DNA from: Planctomycetota bacterium
Lineage (GTDB): Bacteria; Planctomycetota; Phycisphaerae; Phycisphaerales; UBA1924
DNA: 64,000 bases
Direction of reading: 5' to 3'
Assembly: GCA_039819165.1 (NCBI GenBank)
Contig: JBCBSM010000001.1
Coordinates: forward strand, 2,108,001-2,172,000
Positions 35,889 through 44,711 of this stretch are shown piece by piece. Every line of letters begins with the position of its first letter. Position 1 is the first letter of the stretch. The notes under the pieces were generated by a model that was given only the letters and a program-made list of their open reading frames with translations, made no database searches and was not told the origin of the DNA. The position numbers were made by a program, and so were the translations under genes.

Positions 35889-37643
35889 TCAATCCTCGGT
35901 GGAATCGAACGCCTCGGGCACGCTCTCCCGCAGCCGCTCCCGCACGAAGGCGGTCACGTCGGCGGCCGACTCCAGGGACATCGCCCGGCGAGCCAGCCGC
36001 ATGCACTCTTCCGCGGACACGCTCCGCACGAGCCGCTTGAGCTGCGGGATCGAGTACGACCCGACAGAAAGCGTACGCACGCCCAGCCCGATCAGCAATG
36101 CCGCGAAGTCGATCTCGCCCGCCGATTCCCCGCAGCAGGACACCGGCACGTCCCGATAGCGGGCCCCCCGCATGACTTCCCGGACCAGCCGGAGCACCGC
36201 CGGGTGCATCGAGGTGAACAGGTCGGCCACCTGCTCGTTGGTGCGGTCCACCGCCAGGGTGTACTGCACCAGGTCGTTGGTGCCGATCGAGAAGAAGGCC
36301 GCGTCGCGGGCGAAGGTCGACGCCGTCACCGCCGCCGCGGGCACCTCCACCATGATGCCCATGGCCGCATCGGCGTCGAAGGGCTTGCCCTCCTCGGCCA
36401 GGTCCTCCATCACGTCTCGCACGATCGACTTGGCCCGCCGCAGCTCCTGCACCGTCGTCACCAGCGGGAACATGATCTTCAGCGGTCCCTCGGCGCTCGC
36501 CCGCAGCAGCGCCCGCAGCTGCGTCTTGAACATGCCCAGGTTGCTCAGGCAGTACCGGATCGACCGGTTGCCCAGGAACGGGTTGCGCTCGGGCAGCTCG
36601 ACGCGGTGCTGCGTGTACTTGTCGGCCCCCAGGTCCACCGTGCGGATGACCAGCTCCCGGCCTTCCAGCTTGCGGACGCACCGCAGGTAGGCCTCGAGGT
36701 GCTCCTCCTCGGTGGGCTCGCGGTCCCGCGTGAGATACAAGAACTCGGTGCGGTAGAGCCCGACGCCCTCGCCGCCGGCCTCGAGCACCTGGTCGATCTC
36801 GTCGGGGAACTCGATGTTGCCCAAGAGGCGGATCGCGACGCCGTCGGTGGTCGTGCCGCTCTCGGCGGCCTGCTCGCGGAGCACCGTCCGCCGCTGCTCG
36901 AAGCGTTGCTTGCGGGTCAGGTATCGCTCGAGCTGCTCCTCGGTGGGGTCGAGGATCACCGTGCCCTCGCCGCCGTCGACGATCAGCGTGACGTTCTCGT
37001 CGGCCAGCTCGGCCACGCCCCGCACGCCCACGACCGCCGGAATGCCCAGCGCCCGCGCGACGATGGCGGTGTGGCTCGTCCGCCCGCCACGATCGGTCAC
37101 GAATCCGCGCACCAGATCCCGGTCGAAGCTGGCCGCCTGCGACGGGGTCAGGTCGTCGGCGACCACGATCGCCGGGTTGCGCAGGTCGTCCAGCTGGCGG
37201 TTGTGCTCGCCCATCAGGTGGCTGAGCACGCGGTTGCGCAGGTCCTCCAGATCGTTGACCTTGGTCGTGAACGCCGAGTCGCCCATCGCCTGGAAACGCC
37301 GAGCCCAGTCGCCGAAGGTCGCGTCGACGGCGTGCTCGGCGGCCATGTGCCGCTCGCCGATCCGCTCGAAGATCGGATCCCGCAGCGAGGGGTCCTGCAG
37401 CACGCCGATGTGGAACAGGAAGATCTTGGCGGCCTCGGCACCCATCGCCCGCTCGGCCCGCTCCTTGACCTCCTCGAGCTCCACGACCGACGCGTGCAAC
37501 GCCGATTCGGCCCGCTCCGCTTCGGCGGCCGACGCCGACGAGGGCGTGTAGCGGCGGACCACGCGGCGGGCCTCGTCCTCGAGCAGGAAGGCCGGCCCGA
37601 TCACCAGGCCGGGCGATACCGCGATGCCGCGAAGGATCTCCAC
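35889..37643 (-). CDS. ptsI: Phosphoenolpyruvate-protein phosphotransferase (enzyme I)
   Basis: A 584-residue enzyme I. The phosphorylated His lies in GGRTSHTAIVARALGIPAVVG. The PEP-binding barrel has GVGLYRTEFLYL, and the active-site Cys is in SCCGESAG. It passes phosphate from PEP to HPr. No HPr, HPr kinase or EII gene is nearby, so it may serve regulation rather than sugar uptake. There is no N-terminal GAF domain, which separates it from PtsP. The GTG at 37643 is chosen because AAGGGAG lies about 5 nt upstream and it begins at the conserved ILRGIAVSPG start. The longer frame adds 90 residues without conservation. Confidence 0.93.
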   Translation of the reverse strand: MEILRGIAVSPGLVIGPAFLLEDEARRVVRRYTPSSASAAEAERAESALHASVVELEEVKERAERAMGAEAAKIFLFHIGVLQDPSLRDPIFERIGERHMAAEHAVDATFGDWARRFQAMGDSAFTTKVNDLEDLRNRVLSHLMGEHNRQLDDLRNPAIVVADDLTPSQAASFDRDLVRGFVTDRGGRTSHTAIVARALGIPAVVGVRGVAELADENVTLIVDGGEGTVILDPTEEQLERYLTRKQRFEQRRTVLREQAAESGTTTDGVAIRLLGNIEFPDEIDQVLEAGGEGVGLYRTEFLYLTRDREPTEEEHLEAYLRCVRKLEGRELVIRTVDLGADKYTQHRVELPERNPFLGNRSIRYCLSNLGMFKTQLRALLRASAEGPLKIMFPLVTTVQELRRAKSIVRDVMEDLAEEGKPFDADAAMGIMVEVPAAAVTASTFARDAAFFSIGTNDLVQYTLAVDRTNEQVADLFTSMHPAVLRLVREVMRGARYRDVPVSCCGESAGEIDFAALLIGLGVRTLSVGSYSIPQLKRLVRSVSAEECMRLARRAMSLESAADVTAFVRERLRESVPEAFDSTED

Positions 37644-37968
37644 CGGCTCCCTTCCGCCGATCGCGCGAGGCCGCAACGCCCCGCACGCCGGACACACCCC
37701 GATAACACGCCCGCACCCCGCAAACCGCGAGGATAGCCGAATCCGTGGCCACTCGCCATGCGTAGCGGCGACCGGAGAGCCCGTGGCATAAGGGAGATTC
37801 CGAGCCCGCACGCCCCGCGTTGACACGCGAACCCGGCGGGCCTCTGATTTCACGAAGGGCAGGGTGTGACCGACGCACCCCGCCGAGACCGATACAACCC
37901 CAGCCGATCCGCGCATCGGTGGCCCCGGTCGGGCCGCGGCACGCGTGGGTCCTGCGGACGAACATCAC
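37644..37968. promoter_or_regulatory. Divergent ptsI/rho intergenic region with rho promoter
   Basis: These 325 nt carry no credible gene. On the plus strand TTGACA (37820-37825) and TCTGAT (37843-37848) are 17 nt apart and would drive rho with a leader of about 110 nt. Such a leader is common for rho, which often controls its own early termination. The ptsI promoter could not be placed; its ribosome site is AAGGGAG just before the GTG. Confidence 0.55.
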
Positions 37969-39207
37969 ATGACGACCTACACCGGCCTGGTGGACGTGCC
38001 ACGGCGCGGCGAGGCCCGGCTTCGGGAAGTGGCCGGGGACACCGTGCGTTTCCGAGAGGACGACCCCGTCCTGCCCAGACGCCTCCTCGAGGCCCACGCC
38101 CTCCGCCCCGGCTCGCGGGTCGAGGCCGAGGCCGGCACGCGCCGGGTTGCGGTCCAGGGGCCCTCGAAGAACAACCGCCGCCGCGGCCGCAACGCCAGCC
38201 GCCGGCCCACGCCCACCACCGACGCCCCGCTGCTCGAGCACGTCTGCGCCATCGAGGGCGCCCCGCCCGAGGACGCCACCGACCCCACGCCCTTCGAGGA
38301 GCTCACCACCATCGACCCGCAGCCGCGGATGGTCCTGGAGCACCGGGGCTGTGCGCCCGCCTGCCGGCTGGTCGACCTGTTCTGCCCCATCGGCTTCGGC
38401 CAGCGAGCGATGATCGTCAGCCCGCCCAAGGCCGGCAAGACCACGCTGCTCAAGGACATCGCCACCGCCGTCCTGCGCAACCACCAGGACACCGAGCTGC
38501 TCGTGCTGCTCGTCGACGAGCGGCCCGAGGAGGTCACCGACTTCCGCCGCTCGCTCACCGGCCACGACGCCGGCGACCCCGATCGCCCGTGGGACAGCGG
38601 CCGCGTCACCGTCGTGGCGTCCAGCGCCGACCACGAGGCCGAGCGGCACATCCAGGTCGCCACGCTCACGATGGAGCGCTGCAAGCGGCTCGTCGAGATG
38701 GGCAAGGACGTGGTGCTCATCCTCGATTCGCTGACCCGGCTGGGCCGGGCGTTCAACCGCTCCCGCGAGCACGCCTCCAGCGGCCGCACGCTCTCGGGCG
38801 GCATCGATAGCAAGGCCCTCGAGATCCCCCGGCAGCTCTTCGGGTCGGCCCGCCAGACCGAGGAGGCCGGCTCGCTCACCATCATCGCGACGGCGCTGGT
38901 CGATACCGGCGGCCAGGGCGACCAGGTCATCTTCGAGGAGTTCAAGGGCAGCGGCAACATGGAGCTCATCCTCGACCGCAAGGTCGCCGAGCGGCGGCTG
39001 TTCCCGGCGATCAACCTCGCCGCCAGCGGCACCCGCAAGGAGGACCTGCTCATGCCCAAGCAGGAACTCGAGACCGTCAACGCCCTCCGACGCCGGCTGC
39101 TCAGCATGCCCCCGCCCATGCAGATCGAACAGTTGCTGGGCGCCATCAACCGCTTCGGCACCAACGCCGAGCTCATCGGCCTGAAGACAGAGGCCGCCTC
39201 GGCGTAG
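37969..39207 (+). CDS. rho: Transcription termination factor Rho
   Basis: A 412-residue RecA-fold hexameric helicase. Walker A is PPKAGKTTL (about 152-160) and Walker B is VVLILDSLTRLGRAFN. The Q-loop/R-loop region (SGRTLSGGIDSKALEIPRQLF) and the GTRKEDLL segment are also present. The N-terminal RNA-binding part is divergent from the usual cold-shock-like fold and followed by a basic KNNRRRGRNASRR linker. The ATG at 37969 is chosen (MTTYTGL); no strong ribosome site is visible. It terminates untranslated transcripts. A promoter with TTGACA is described upstream. Confidence 0.95.
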   Translation: MTTYTGLVDVPRRGEARLREVAGDTVRFREDDPVLPRRLLEAHALRPGSRVEAEAGTRRVAVQGPSKNNRRRGRNASRRPTPTTDAPLLEHVCAIEGAPPEDATDPTPFEELTTIDPQPRMVLEHRGCAPACRLVDLFCPIGFGQRAMIVSPPKAGKTTLLKDIATAVLRNHQDTELLVLLVDERPEEVTDFRRSLTGHDAGDPDRPWDSGRVTVVASSADHEAERHIQVATLTMERCKRLVEMGKDVVLILDSLTRLGRAFNRSREHASSGRTLSGGIDSKALEIPRQLFGSARQTEEAGSLTIIATALVDTGGQGDQVIFEEFKGSGNMELILDRKVAERRLFPAINLAASGTRKEDLLMPKQELETVNALRRRLLSMPPPMQIEQLLGAINRFGTNAELIGLKTEAASA

Positions 39208-39215
39208 GCGTAACC

Positions 39216-40037
39216 GTGACCGCGGTCCCGCACGCCGGCGGCATCGATCCACCCCCGCACGCGGCCGACGCGATGGACCTGCTCGTCGACGGCACGCACT
39301 TCGTGCTCGTCCGCCGCCACGGCGTGGTCCGCGAACGGATCATGATCGGCGGCGTGGCCGACCCCGACGACCCCGACGCGCCGCCACCCGGCCTCGCGCT
39401 CACCGCACACCGCGATCGCCGCCTCGCCCAGCAGTTCGCGGTGGGCATGCTGGCGACGGCGACGGCGCTCATGGGCATCGCGGCCGTCACGCACCTGGGC
39501 CGCTTCCACCCGCCGCTGGCGGCGCTCACCCTCGTCGCCGCCGTCTTCGCGTGCATCGCGATGGTCGCGGCGCTCCGGCCCCGCTGGGCGATGCACCTGC
39601 TCGACCCGCTGCCGGGCGCGGACGACCGCCCGCCGCTCTTGGCCATCGAGGAGCGCACGGCGCGGGCCCGCACCTTCGAGCTCTTCGACGAGGAACGCAA
39701 CCCGCTCGGGCTCGTCCGACGCCGCATGGGACGCTGGCGGCTGCTCCGCGGCGAGGGCGCGCCCGAGATCACCGCGCGCATCGCCCGCAAGCGGATGCAC
39801 GCCGGCGCGGTGGTGGCGGTGCTGCTGCCCGGGCCCATCGGCGTGATGCTCGCCCTCCGTGCGCCGTGGTCGGGCATCGAGTTCCTGGAGGGCAAGACGC
39901 CCATCGCTCACGCGACGCGCATCGACGCCGAGCACGCCATGGCGCTGCACATCGTGCCCGGCCACGTCGGCGACATCGATCGACGCCACCTGCTCGCGCT
40001 GGCCTGCCTCGTGCTCTCGATGGAGGCGAACCGATAG
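39216..40037 (+). CDS. Membrane protein of unknown function downstream of rho
   Basis: A 273-residue protein. A soluble N-terminal 70 residues are followed by two hydrophobic helices (about 72-95 and 100-120). Next comes a domain with TFELFDEERNPLGLVRRRMGRWRLLRGEG, which has a strand-turn-strand pattern reminiscent of LURP/scramblase-like repeats. A third hydrophobic stretch follows near 195-212. Family assignment is weak. The GTG start lies 8 nt after the rho stop, so it probably shares the rho message. Confidence 0.6.
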   Translation: MTAVPHAGGIDPPPHAADAMDLLVDGTHFVLVRRHGVVRERIMIGGVADPDDPDAPPPGLALTAHRDRRLAQQFAVGMLATATALMGIAAVTHLGRFHPPLAALTLVAAVFACIAMVAALRPRWAMHLLDPLPGADDRPPLLAIEERTARARTFELFDEERNPLGLVRRRMGRWRLLRGEGAPEITARIARKRMHAGAVVAVLLPGPIGVMLALRAPWSGIEFLEGKTPIAHATRIDAEHAMALHIVPGHVGDIDRRHLLALACLVLSMEANR

Positions 40038-40089
40038 TCGCGGCTTACGAATCGATGCTGGTGGGTACTGGGCACATCACAGTCTCGGG

Positions 40090-40560
40090 ATGAGCACCTC
40101 GAAGAAATGGCGACGCGTGGCTGTGCTGTTGCTCGGAGCGGCGGCGGCCATGATCTCGTTGTCGGTACTGCCGCGGCTCATAGCGCCCACCCCCGAACGC
40201 ATCGTCTACGGCGGCATTCTCCCGGAGGCGGCCGCCAGAGTGAGCCTCGCTGTGTATGACGACACCGACGCCGACGTCGAGGCGGTCCTCCGCGAAGCAC
40301 TCGACGAAATGGAGAGCAGCGGGTTCGGTGGCGCGGACTTATATCAAAAGCTCGATCTCTATTTTGAGCCAGATCCATCGCTGTGGTGGACATCCGATGC
40401 GGAGCAGACGCCGGAGTTCTTGCTTCTCAACATGGCACCCGCCAAGCGGCGAGGAGAAGTGGGCTTCGAAGCGCTAACGCCGAGTCGGGGAGTTCGCATG
40501 CTGCCAGCTACGAGAGCCGAGCAAGCACGACTGGAACTGGCCCGCCTGGACCGAGGCTAA
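40090..40560 (+). CDS. Small secreted or anchored protein, low-GC
   Basis: A 156-residue protein with an N-terminal hydrophobic helix (about residues 10-30) and a mostly helical soluble part containing LYQKLDLYFEPDPSLWWTSD. Base composition is visibly lower in GC than the neighbours and includes rare codons here (TTA, ATA, TCT). No family was recognised. The start is the only ATG ahead of the hydrophobic segment. It may be a recent arrival or a fast-evolving gene. Confidence 0.5.
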   Translation: MSTSKKWRRVAVLLLGAAAAMISLSVLPRLIAPTPERIVYGGILPEAAARVSLAVYDDTDADVEAVLREALDEMESSGFGGADLYQKLDLYFEPDPSLWWTSDAEQTPEFLLLNMAPAKRRGEVGFEALTPSRGVRMLPATRAEQARLELARLDRG

Positions 40561-40583
40561 GTACGAGAACGCTATCCTCGCCC

Positions 40584-41348
40584 ATGATCCAGCTGGGCGT
40601 CAACATCGACCACGTCGCCACCGTCCGCCAGGCCCGCCGCGGCGCCGAGCCCGACCCCGTCCGCGCCGCGCACGAGGCCGAGATCGGCGGGGCCGACGGC
40701 ATCACGGTGCACCTCCGCGAGGACCGCCGCCACGTCCAGGACCACGACGTCCGCCGGCTGCGGGACACCGTCAACGTCAAGCTCAACCTGGAGATGGCCG
40801 CCACCGACGAGATGATCGCCATCGCCCGCGAGCTGCGGCCGCATACCGCCATGCTCGTCCCCGAGGGCCGCCGGGAGATCACCACCGAGGGCGGGCTGGA
40901 CGTCGCGGGCCAGCCCGAGGCGATGCGGGCCGCCGCCGGACGCCTCCGCGACGCCGGCCTGATCGTCAGCGCCTTCATCGATCCCGATCCGCGGCAGGTC
41001 GAGGCCGCGCACGCCGCGGGCTTCGACGTGTGCGAGGTGCATACCGGGCCCTACGCCCACGCCTTCGCCGATTGCGGCGGCGACTTCCGCCGCCGGGAGC
41101 TCCGCGATGCCCTGGACGCCATCGCGGCCGCGGGTGACGCCATCCGCCAGCGCGGCATGCGCTTCAACGCGGGCCACGCGCTCAACTACCACAACGTCGC
41201 TCCCGTGGCGGCCCTGCCCGGCATCGAGGAGCTCCACATCGGCCACGCCATCGTCAGCCGCGCCATCTACGTCGGCCTGCGCGCCGCGGTGGCCGACATG
41301 AAGCGCCTGATGACCGAGGCGGCGACGCCGTCCGAGCCGCGTGCGTGA
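40584..41348 (+). CDS. pdxJ: Pyridoxine 5'-phosphate synthase
   Basis: A 254-residue TIM-barrel enzyme that condenses 3-amino-2-oxopropyl phosphate with DXP to form pyridoxine 5'-phosphate. The start LGVNIDHVATVRQARRG carries the active-site His, and GITVHLREDRRHVQDHD, NLEMAAT, VPEGRREITTEGG and GHALNYHN are all present. TATCCT (40573-40578) ends exactly 5 nt before the ATG and there is no ribosome site, so it is probably leaderless. Its last codons and stop are inside a hairpin that forms half of a 25-bp inverted repeat shared with lysS. Confidence 0.96.
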   Translation: MIQLGVNIDHVATVRQARRGAEPDPVRAAHEAEIGGADGITVHLREDRRHVQDHDVRRLRDTVNVKLNLEMAATDEMIAIARELRPHTAMLVPEGRREITTEGGLDVAGQPEAMRAAAGRLRDAGLIVSAFIDPDPRQVEAAHAAGFDVCEVHTGPYAHAFADCGGDFRRRELRDALDAIAAAGDAIRQRGMRFNAGHALNYHNVAPVAALPGIEELHIGHAIVSRAIYVGLRAAVADMKRLMTEAATPSEPRA

Positions 41349-41431
41349 GCACGCGGCCATGTCTTGGTTATTCGTCTTGCCACGCGATCAGTTTGACAGC
41401 GTTGATCCGCGTGCTCACGCACGCGGCTCGG
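41332..41431. repeat. 25-bp perfect inverted repeat spanning the ends of pdxJ and lysS
   Basis: Bases 41332-41356 are the exact reverse complement of 41407-41431, separated by 50 nt. Each arm on its own folds into a 9-bp stem (GCCGCGTGC / GCACGCGGC) capped by GTGA. In each gene this GTGA loop contains the TGA stop codon. Both proteins therefore end in Glu-Pro-Arg-Ala. After the pdxJ copy comes a pyrimidine-rich stretch (41359-41380), so each arm may work as that gene's terminator or mRNA 3' end. A small transposed hairpin element is the alternative. Confidence 0.8.
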
Positions 41432-43067
41432 TTGGACTACCTTCCGGCCGCATGAACGGGAACGGCAGCACGTCGCGGATGCTCGGGGCGCCGGTCAGCA
41501 GCATCGCCAGGCGGTCGATGCCCAGCCCCAGCCCGCCCGCGGGCGGCATGCCCACCCGCAGCGCACGCAGGAAGTCCTCGTCCAGCGTGCGGAAGGTGTC
41601 CTCCTCATCGTCGGCGCCCGCGAGCTGCTCGCGGAACTTGGCCTCCTGCACGTCGGGATCGTTCAGCTCGGTGTAGGCCGGCCCGATCTCCATCCCCGCG
41701 ATGAAAAGGTCCCAGCGGCCCGCAACGTCCGGGTTGTCGCGGTGCGGCCGGGTCAGCGGGCTGATGGCGCTCGGGTAGTCGGTCACGAACGTCGGCCGGT
41801 TGCCGTCCAGCAGCGGCTCGGCCGCGTGCTCGAACAGCGCGTTGACCGCCAGCCAGTGGTCGGTGCCGGCCTCGATGCCGTGCTTGGCGGCCGCGGCTTG
41901 GACCTTCGCCTCGTCGAACATGTCGAAGCCCAGCGCCCGCTCGAAGAGCGTCCCGAAGGCGACTCGCTCGAAGGGCGAGGCGTAGTCCACCGCGTGGCCC
42001 TCCCACGGCATGGCCGACGGCGTGATCGGTGCGCCGCCCTCCGCCGCGTGCAGATCCTGGTACAGCGGCTCGGCACAGGCGGTCTCGGCCAGCTGCCGCA
42101 CGAGCGCCTCGGTTAGCTCGAGCATGCTCTCGCTGTCGCCGAAGGCCTCGTAGGCCTCCATCGAGGTGAACTCGGGGTTGTGCCGGCGGCTGAGCCCCTC
42201 GTTGCGGAAGTTGCGGGACATCTCGAACACCCGCGGCATGCCCGCCACCAGCAGCCGCTTGAGGTACAGCTCGGGCGCGATCCGCAGGTACAGGTCCATG
42301 TCCAGGGCGTTCATGTGCGTGACGAAGGGCCGCGCCGCGGCGCCGCCGGCCTGGGGCTGGAGCACCGGCGTCTCGACCTCGACGAAGCCCCGCTCCTCCA
42401 TGAACGCCCGCACTGCCCGCACCAGCCGCGTGCGCAGCCGAAGCTGCGCCATCGCCTCGGGGTTGGACCACAGGTCGACGTACCGACGGCGGTACCGCGC
42501 CTCGACGTCGGTGAGCCCCTCGTGCTTCGCCGGCGGCGGCTCGACCGACTTCGACGCCGGCCGAACGTCGCTCGCCCAGATGGTGACCTCGCCCGCCCGC
42601 GTCCGCATCAGCGGACCCTCGACGACCACGATGTCGGCCAGGTCGGTGAGCTTGGCGACCTCGAAGCCCGCCTGGGTGCAGTCCCGCTTGCTGACGGCGA
42701 TCTGCAGGTCGCCGCTGGAGTCCCGCAGGTTCATCCACACAAGCTTGCCGCCGTCGCGGTGCAGCACGACCCGGCCCGCGACGGTGACCCGCGGCCGCTG
42801 GTCGACGACCGCCGGCAGCGCATCGCCGGTCGCCTGCGGGTCGGCCTTGCGGGCCTCCTTGCGGGCGGCCTCGGACGCCTGGTGCGCCGCGTCGGCGGCC
42901 TCGTCGTAGAGCGCAGCAGCATCCACCAGCGGCCGCACGCCGGCCTCGCGCTGTCCGTAGGGATCCAGCCCCAGTTCGGCCACGCGGTCGCGATTGGCGC
43001 GACGCTGCGCCGCGTACTCGCCGTCGGCCTGGGTCTCGTTCGGGGCGTCGCTCGATGCTGCGGTCAT
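41415..43067 (-). CDS. lysS: Lysine-tRNA ligase, class II
   Basis: A 550-residue class II synthetase. An N-terminal OB-fold anticodon-binding domain (RVTVAGRVVLHRDGGKLVWMNLRD) leads to the catalytic core with motif 2 FRNEGLSRRHNPEFTSMEAY and motif 3 GGLGLGIDRLAMLL. It charges tRNA-Lys. An extended N-terminus of about 90 residues rich in Ala and Asp/Glu precedes the OB fold. TAGCAT lies 9 nt before the ATG. The C-terminus lies in the inverted repeat described at 41332-41431. Confidence 0.96.
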   Translation of the reverse strand: MTAASSDAPNETQADGEYAAQRRANRDRVAELGLDPYGQREAGVRPLVDAAALYDEAADAAHQASEAARKEARKADPQATGDALPAVVDQRPRVTVAGRVVLHRDGGKLVWMNLRDSSGDLQIAVSKRDCTQAGFEVAKLTDLADIVVVEGPLMRTRAGEVTIWASDVRPASKSVEPPPAKHEGLTDVEARYRRRYVDLWSNPEAMAQLRLRTRLVRAVRAFMEERGFVEVETPVLQPQAGGAAARPFVTHMNALDMDLYLRIAPELYLKRLLVAGMPRVFEMSRNFRNEGLSRRHNPEFTSMEAYEAFGDSESMLELTEALVRQLAETACAEPLYQDLHAAEGGAPITPSAMPWEGHAVDYASPFERVAFGTLFERALGFDMFDEAKVQAAAAKHGIEAGTDHWLAVNALFEHAAEPLLDGNRPTFVTDYPSAISPLTRPHRDNPDVAGRWDLFIAGMEIGPAYTELNDPDVQEAKFREQLAGADDEEDTFRTLDEDFLRALRVGMPPAGGLGLGIDRLAMLLTGAPSIRDVLPFPFMRPEGSPTEPRA

Positions 43068-43092
43068 GGGACCGCGATGCTAGGAAGTCGCC

Positions 43093-43899
43093 CTAGGACC
43101 CCGGCGGCTCCCGGGAGCCCACCCCGCGGACGCCGTCGTCCCGCGGGCCGTCGGTGCTCGCCAGCGCGGGCGTCGCGTGCGTGCGGCACCACATCTCCAG
43201 CCGCCCGCCGACGCACCGCACCGCGACCAGCTCGACGCGGCGGCCGTCGCCCAGCGCCTGCTCCGCGGAGGTCAGCAGCGGCTCGCGGCCCTCCAGGGCC
43301 CGCAGCAGCGCCTCGGTCTCCGGCAGGTCCCGCAGCGCGGGCGGCACGTAGTCCTCGCTGTTCTGCCGCGCGTGCGCCAGCAGCACGCCCGCGGGCAGCG
43401 TGAGCCGGCCCAGGCTGACCGACCGCGCGGGCAGCCACAGCGCACCATCGTCATCGACGATGGGTTCGACCACCGCCCACACGAAGCGCTCGCCGTCGGG
43501 CATCATCAGCCGCACGCCGATGGCCAGCTCGTCGTTGACGAACTCGACCTGGATCTCGCCCAGCTCCTGCGGCCACTCCTCGAGCTCCCACCGCGACGCC
43601 ACCCATTCGCGCATCTTGGTGTTGATCCACGCGTTGGCGTCGGGCGCTCGCACCCACACGTGCCAGGGCCCGTCCTCGCCCTCGCGGGGCTTGTAGAGCG
43701 CATTCCACAGGCTGTTCTCGATCGCGACGGCCGTCTGCACCGTCCGCGGATCGTCGGCCCGCACCGTCCGCCACCACTTGGGCGCCTGGTGGGCCAGCGA
43801 GATCGACACCATCACCGCGGCGGTGAGCACCGCCACGACGACCAACGCGCCGAGGACCAGCCAGCGCCGCAGCGACGAGATCCGGATCCGTCCGGGCAT
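43093..43899 (-). CDS. Single-pass membrane protein of unknown function
   Basis: A protein of about 268 residues with one membrane helix (about residues 14-37) and an extracytoplasmic domain. The segments AIENSLWNALYKPREGEDGPW, DANAWINTKMREWVASRWE, and FVNDELAIGVRLMMPDGERFVWAVVEP suggest a conserved envelope domain, but no family is recognised. An upstream in-frame ATG at 43959 is also possible. It lies between coaD and lysS on the same strand. The last 25 residues are disordered. Confidence 0.65.
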   Translation of the reverse strand: MPGRIRISSLRRWLVLGALVVVAVLTAAVMVSISLAHQAPKWWRTVRADDPRTVQTAVAIENSLWNALYKPREGEDGPWHVWVRAPDANAWINTKMREWVASRWELEEWPQELGEIQVEFVNDELAIGVRLMMPDGERFVWAVVEPIVDDDGALWLPARSVSLGRLTLPAGVLLAHARQNSEDYVPPALRDLPETEALLRALEGREPLLTSAEQALGDGRRVELVAVRCVGGRLEMWCRTHATPALASTDGPRDDGVRGVGSREPPGS

Positions 43900-43998
43900 G
43901 CTGCTGCAATGGTGGCCCCGACGGCCGGGCCGATCAACCACCCGCTCACCCATATTCACTTGCCCGTCGCAACTCGCGGCGGCGCACGATGTTGGGGC

Positions 43999-44562
43999 TC
44001 AGCCGTCGCCGCCGGGGTCGCGATCGTCGCGGAGCTGAGCCAGCAGCGGGTGGTCCCGCTTGCGCCGCAGCGCCTCGATCACCGTGGGCGGCACCATCGT
44101 CTCGAGCACCGACGGGTCCTTGCCCATCGCCGCGATCTGGCGGATCAGGCTCGAGCTGATGTACGCGAAGCTCTCGCCGGCGACCATGAACGCCGTCTCC
44201 AGCCCCGCCAGCTGGCGATTGGTGACCGCCTGCTGCACCTCGTACTGCAGGTCCGAGAGGTTCCGCACCCCCCGCAGCAGCGCCGCGGCGCCCACCTCCA
44301 CGGCGAAGTCCACCGTCAGCCCGTCGAAGACCTCCACCCGCACGGGCGCGTGATCGGGCTCGCGGCGGCACAGCTCGTCGACCAGCGTCCGCGCCATCGA
44401 TCGCCGCTCGTCGGCCGAGAACAACTGCGGCTTGGAGGGGTTGTGGCCGATCGCGACCACCAGCTCGTCGAACAGCGTCCGCCCCCGGCGGATGACGTCG
44501 AGGTGGCCGTAGGTGATCGGATCGAACGAGCCCGGGTAGATCGCGATGTGATGCCTCGCCAC
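43999..44562 (-). CDS. coaD: Pantetheine-phosphate adenylyltransferase
   Basis: A 187-residue nucleotidyltransferase of coenzyme A synthesis. The GSFDPITYGH signature, RGVRNLSDLQYE and YISSSLIRQIA motifs are complete. It transfers AMP from ATP to 4'-phosphopantetheine. The start is GTG 44562; TAGCAT (rc of 44568-44573) lies exactly 5 nt upstream and the upstream frame is not conserved. A perfect 22-bp palindrome at 44588-44609 lies just above the promoter position. The length is slightly over the E. coli enzyme because of a charged C-terminal tail. Confidence 0.95.
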   Translation of the reverse strand: MARHHIAIYPGSFDPITYGHLDVIRRGRTLFDELVVAIGHNPSKPQLFSADERRSMARTLVDELCRREPDHAPVRVEVFDGLTVDFAVEVGAAALLRGVRNLSDLQYEVQQAVTNRQLAGLETAFMVAGESFAYISSSLIRQIAAMGKDPSVLETMVPPTVIEALRRKRDHPLLAQLRDDRDPGGDG

Positions 44563-44587
44563 GCCCGATGCTACCAGCACCCCGCGG

Positions 44588-44609
44588 CCGGCACGCCGCG
44601 GCGTGCCGG
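44588..44609. repeat. Perfect 22-bp palindrome upstream of coaD
   Basis: CCGGCACGCCG and its exact reverse complement are directly joined with no spacer. It is centred about 36 nt upstream of the coaD start codon, over the expected -35 region. Possible roles are an operator for a dimeric regulator or a cruciform/hairpin. Which one cannot be told from one site. Confidence 0.55.
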
Positions 44610-44711
44610 GGTGGCCTGTGCGGGTCGTGCGGCCTGGGGCGGGCGGGGAGGCGGCTTCGGCCGACCGAGCGACCGGCGAGATTGCCCCCCGGCCGGGCGG
44701 ATTGCACATTT

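Noticed and set aside
40090-40560. Treating the low-GC gene as part of a mobile island
   Set aside because: Only one gene is affected and no integrase, tRNA end or direct repeat is near.
41332-41431. Miniature transposable element
   Set aside because: The terminal repeats and size would fit, but no flanking target duplication is visible and the arms are coding. A duplicated hairpin is the simpler reading.
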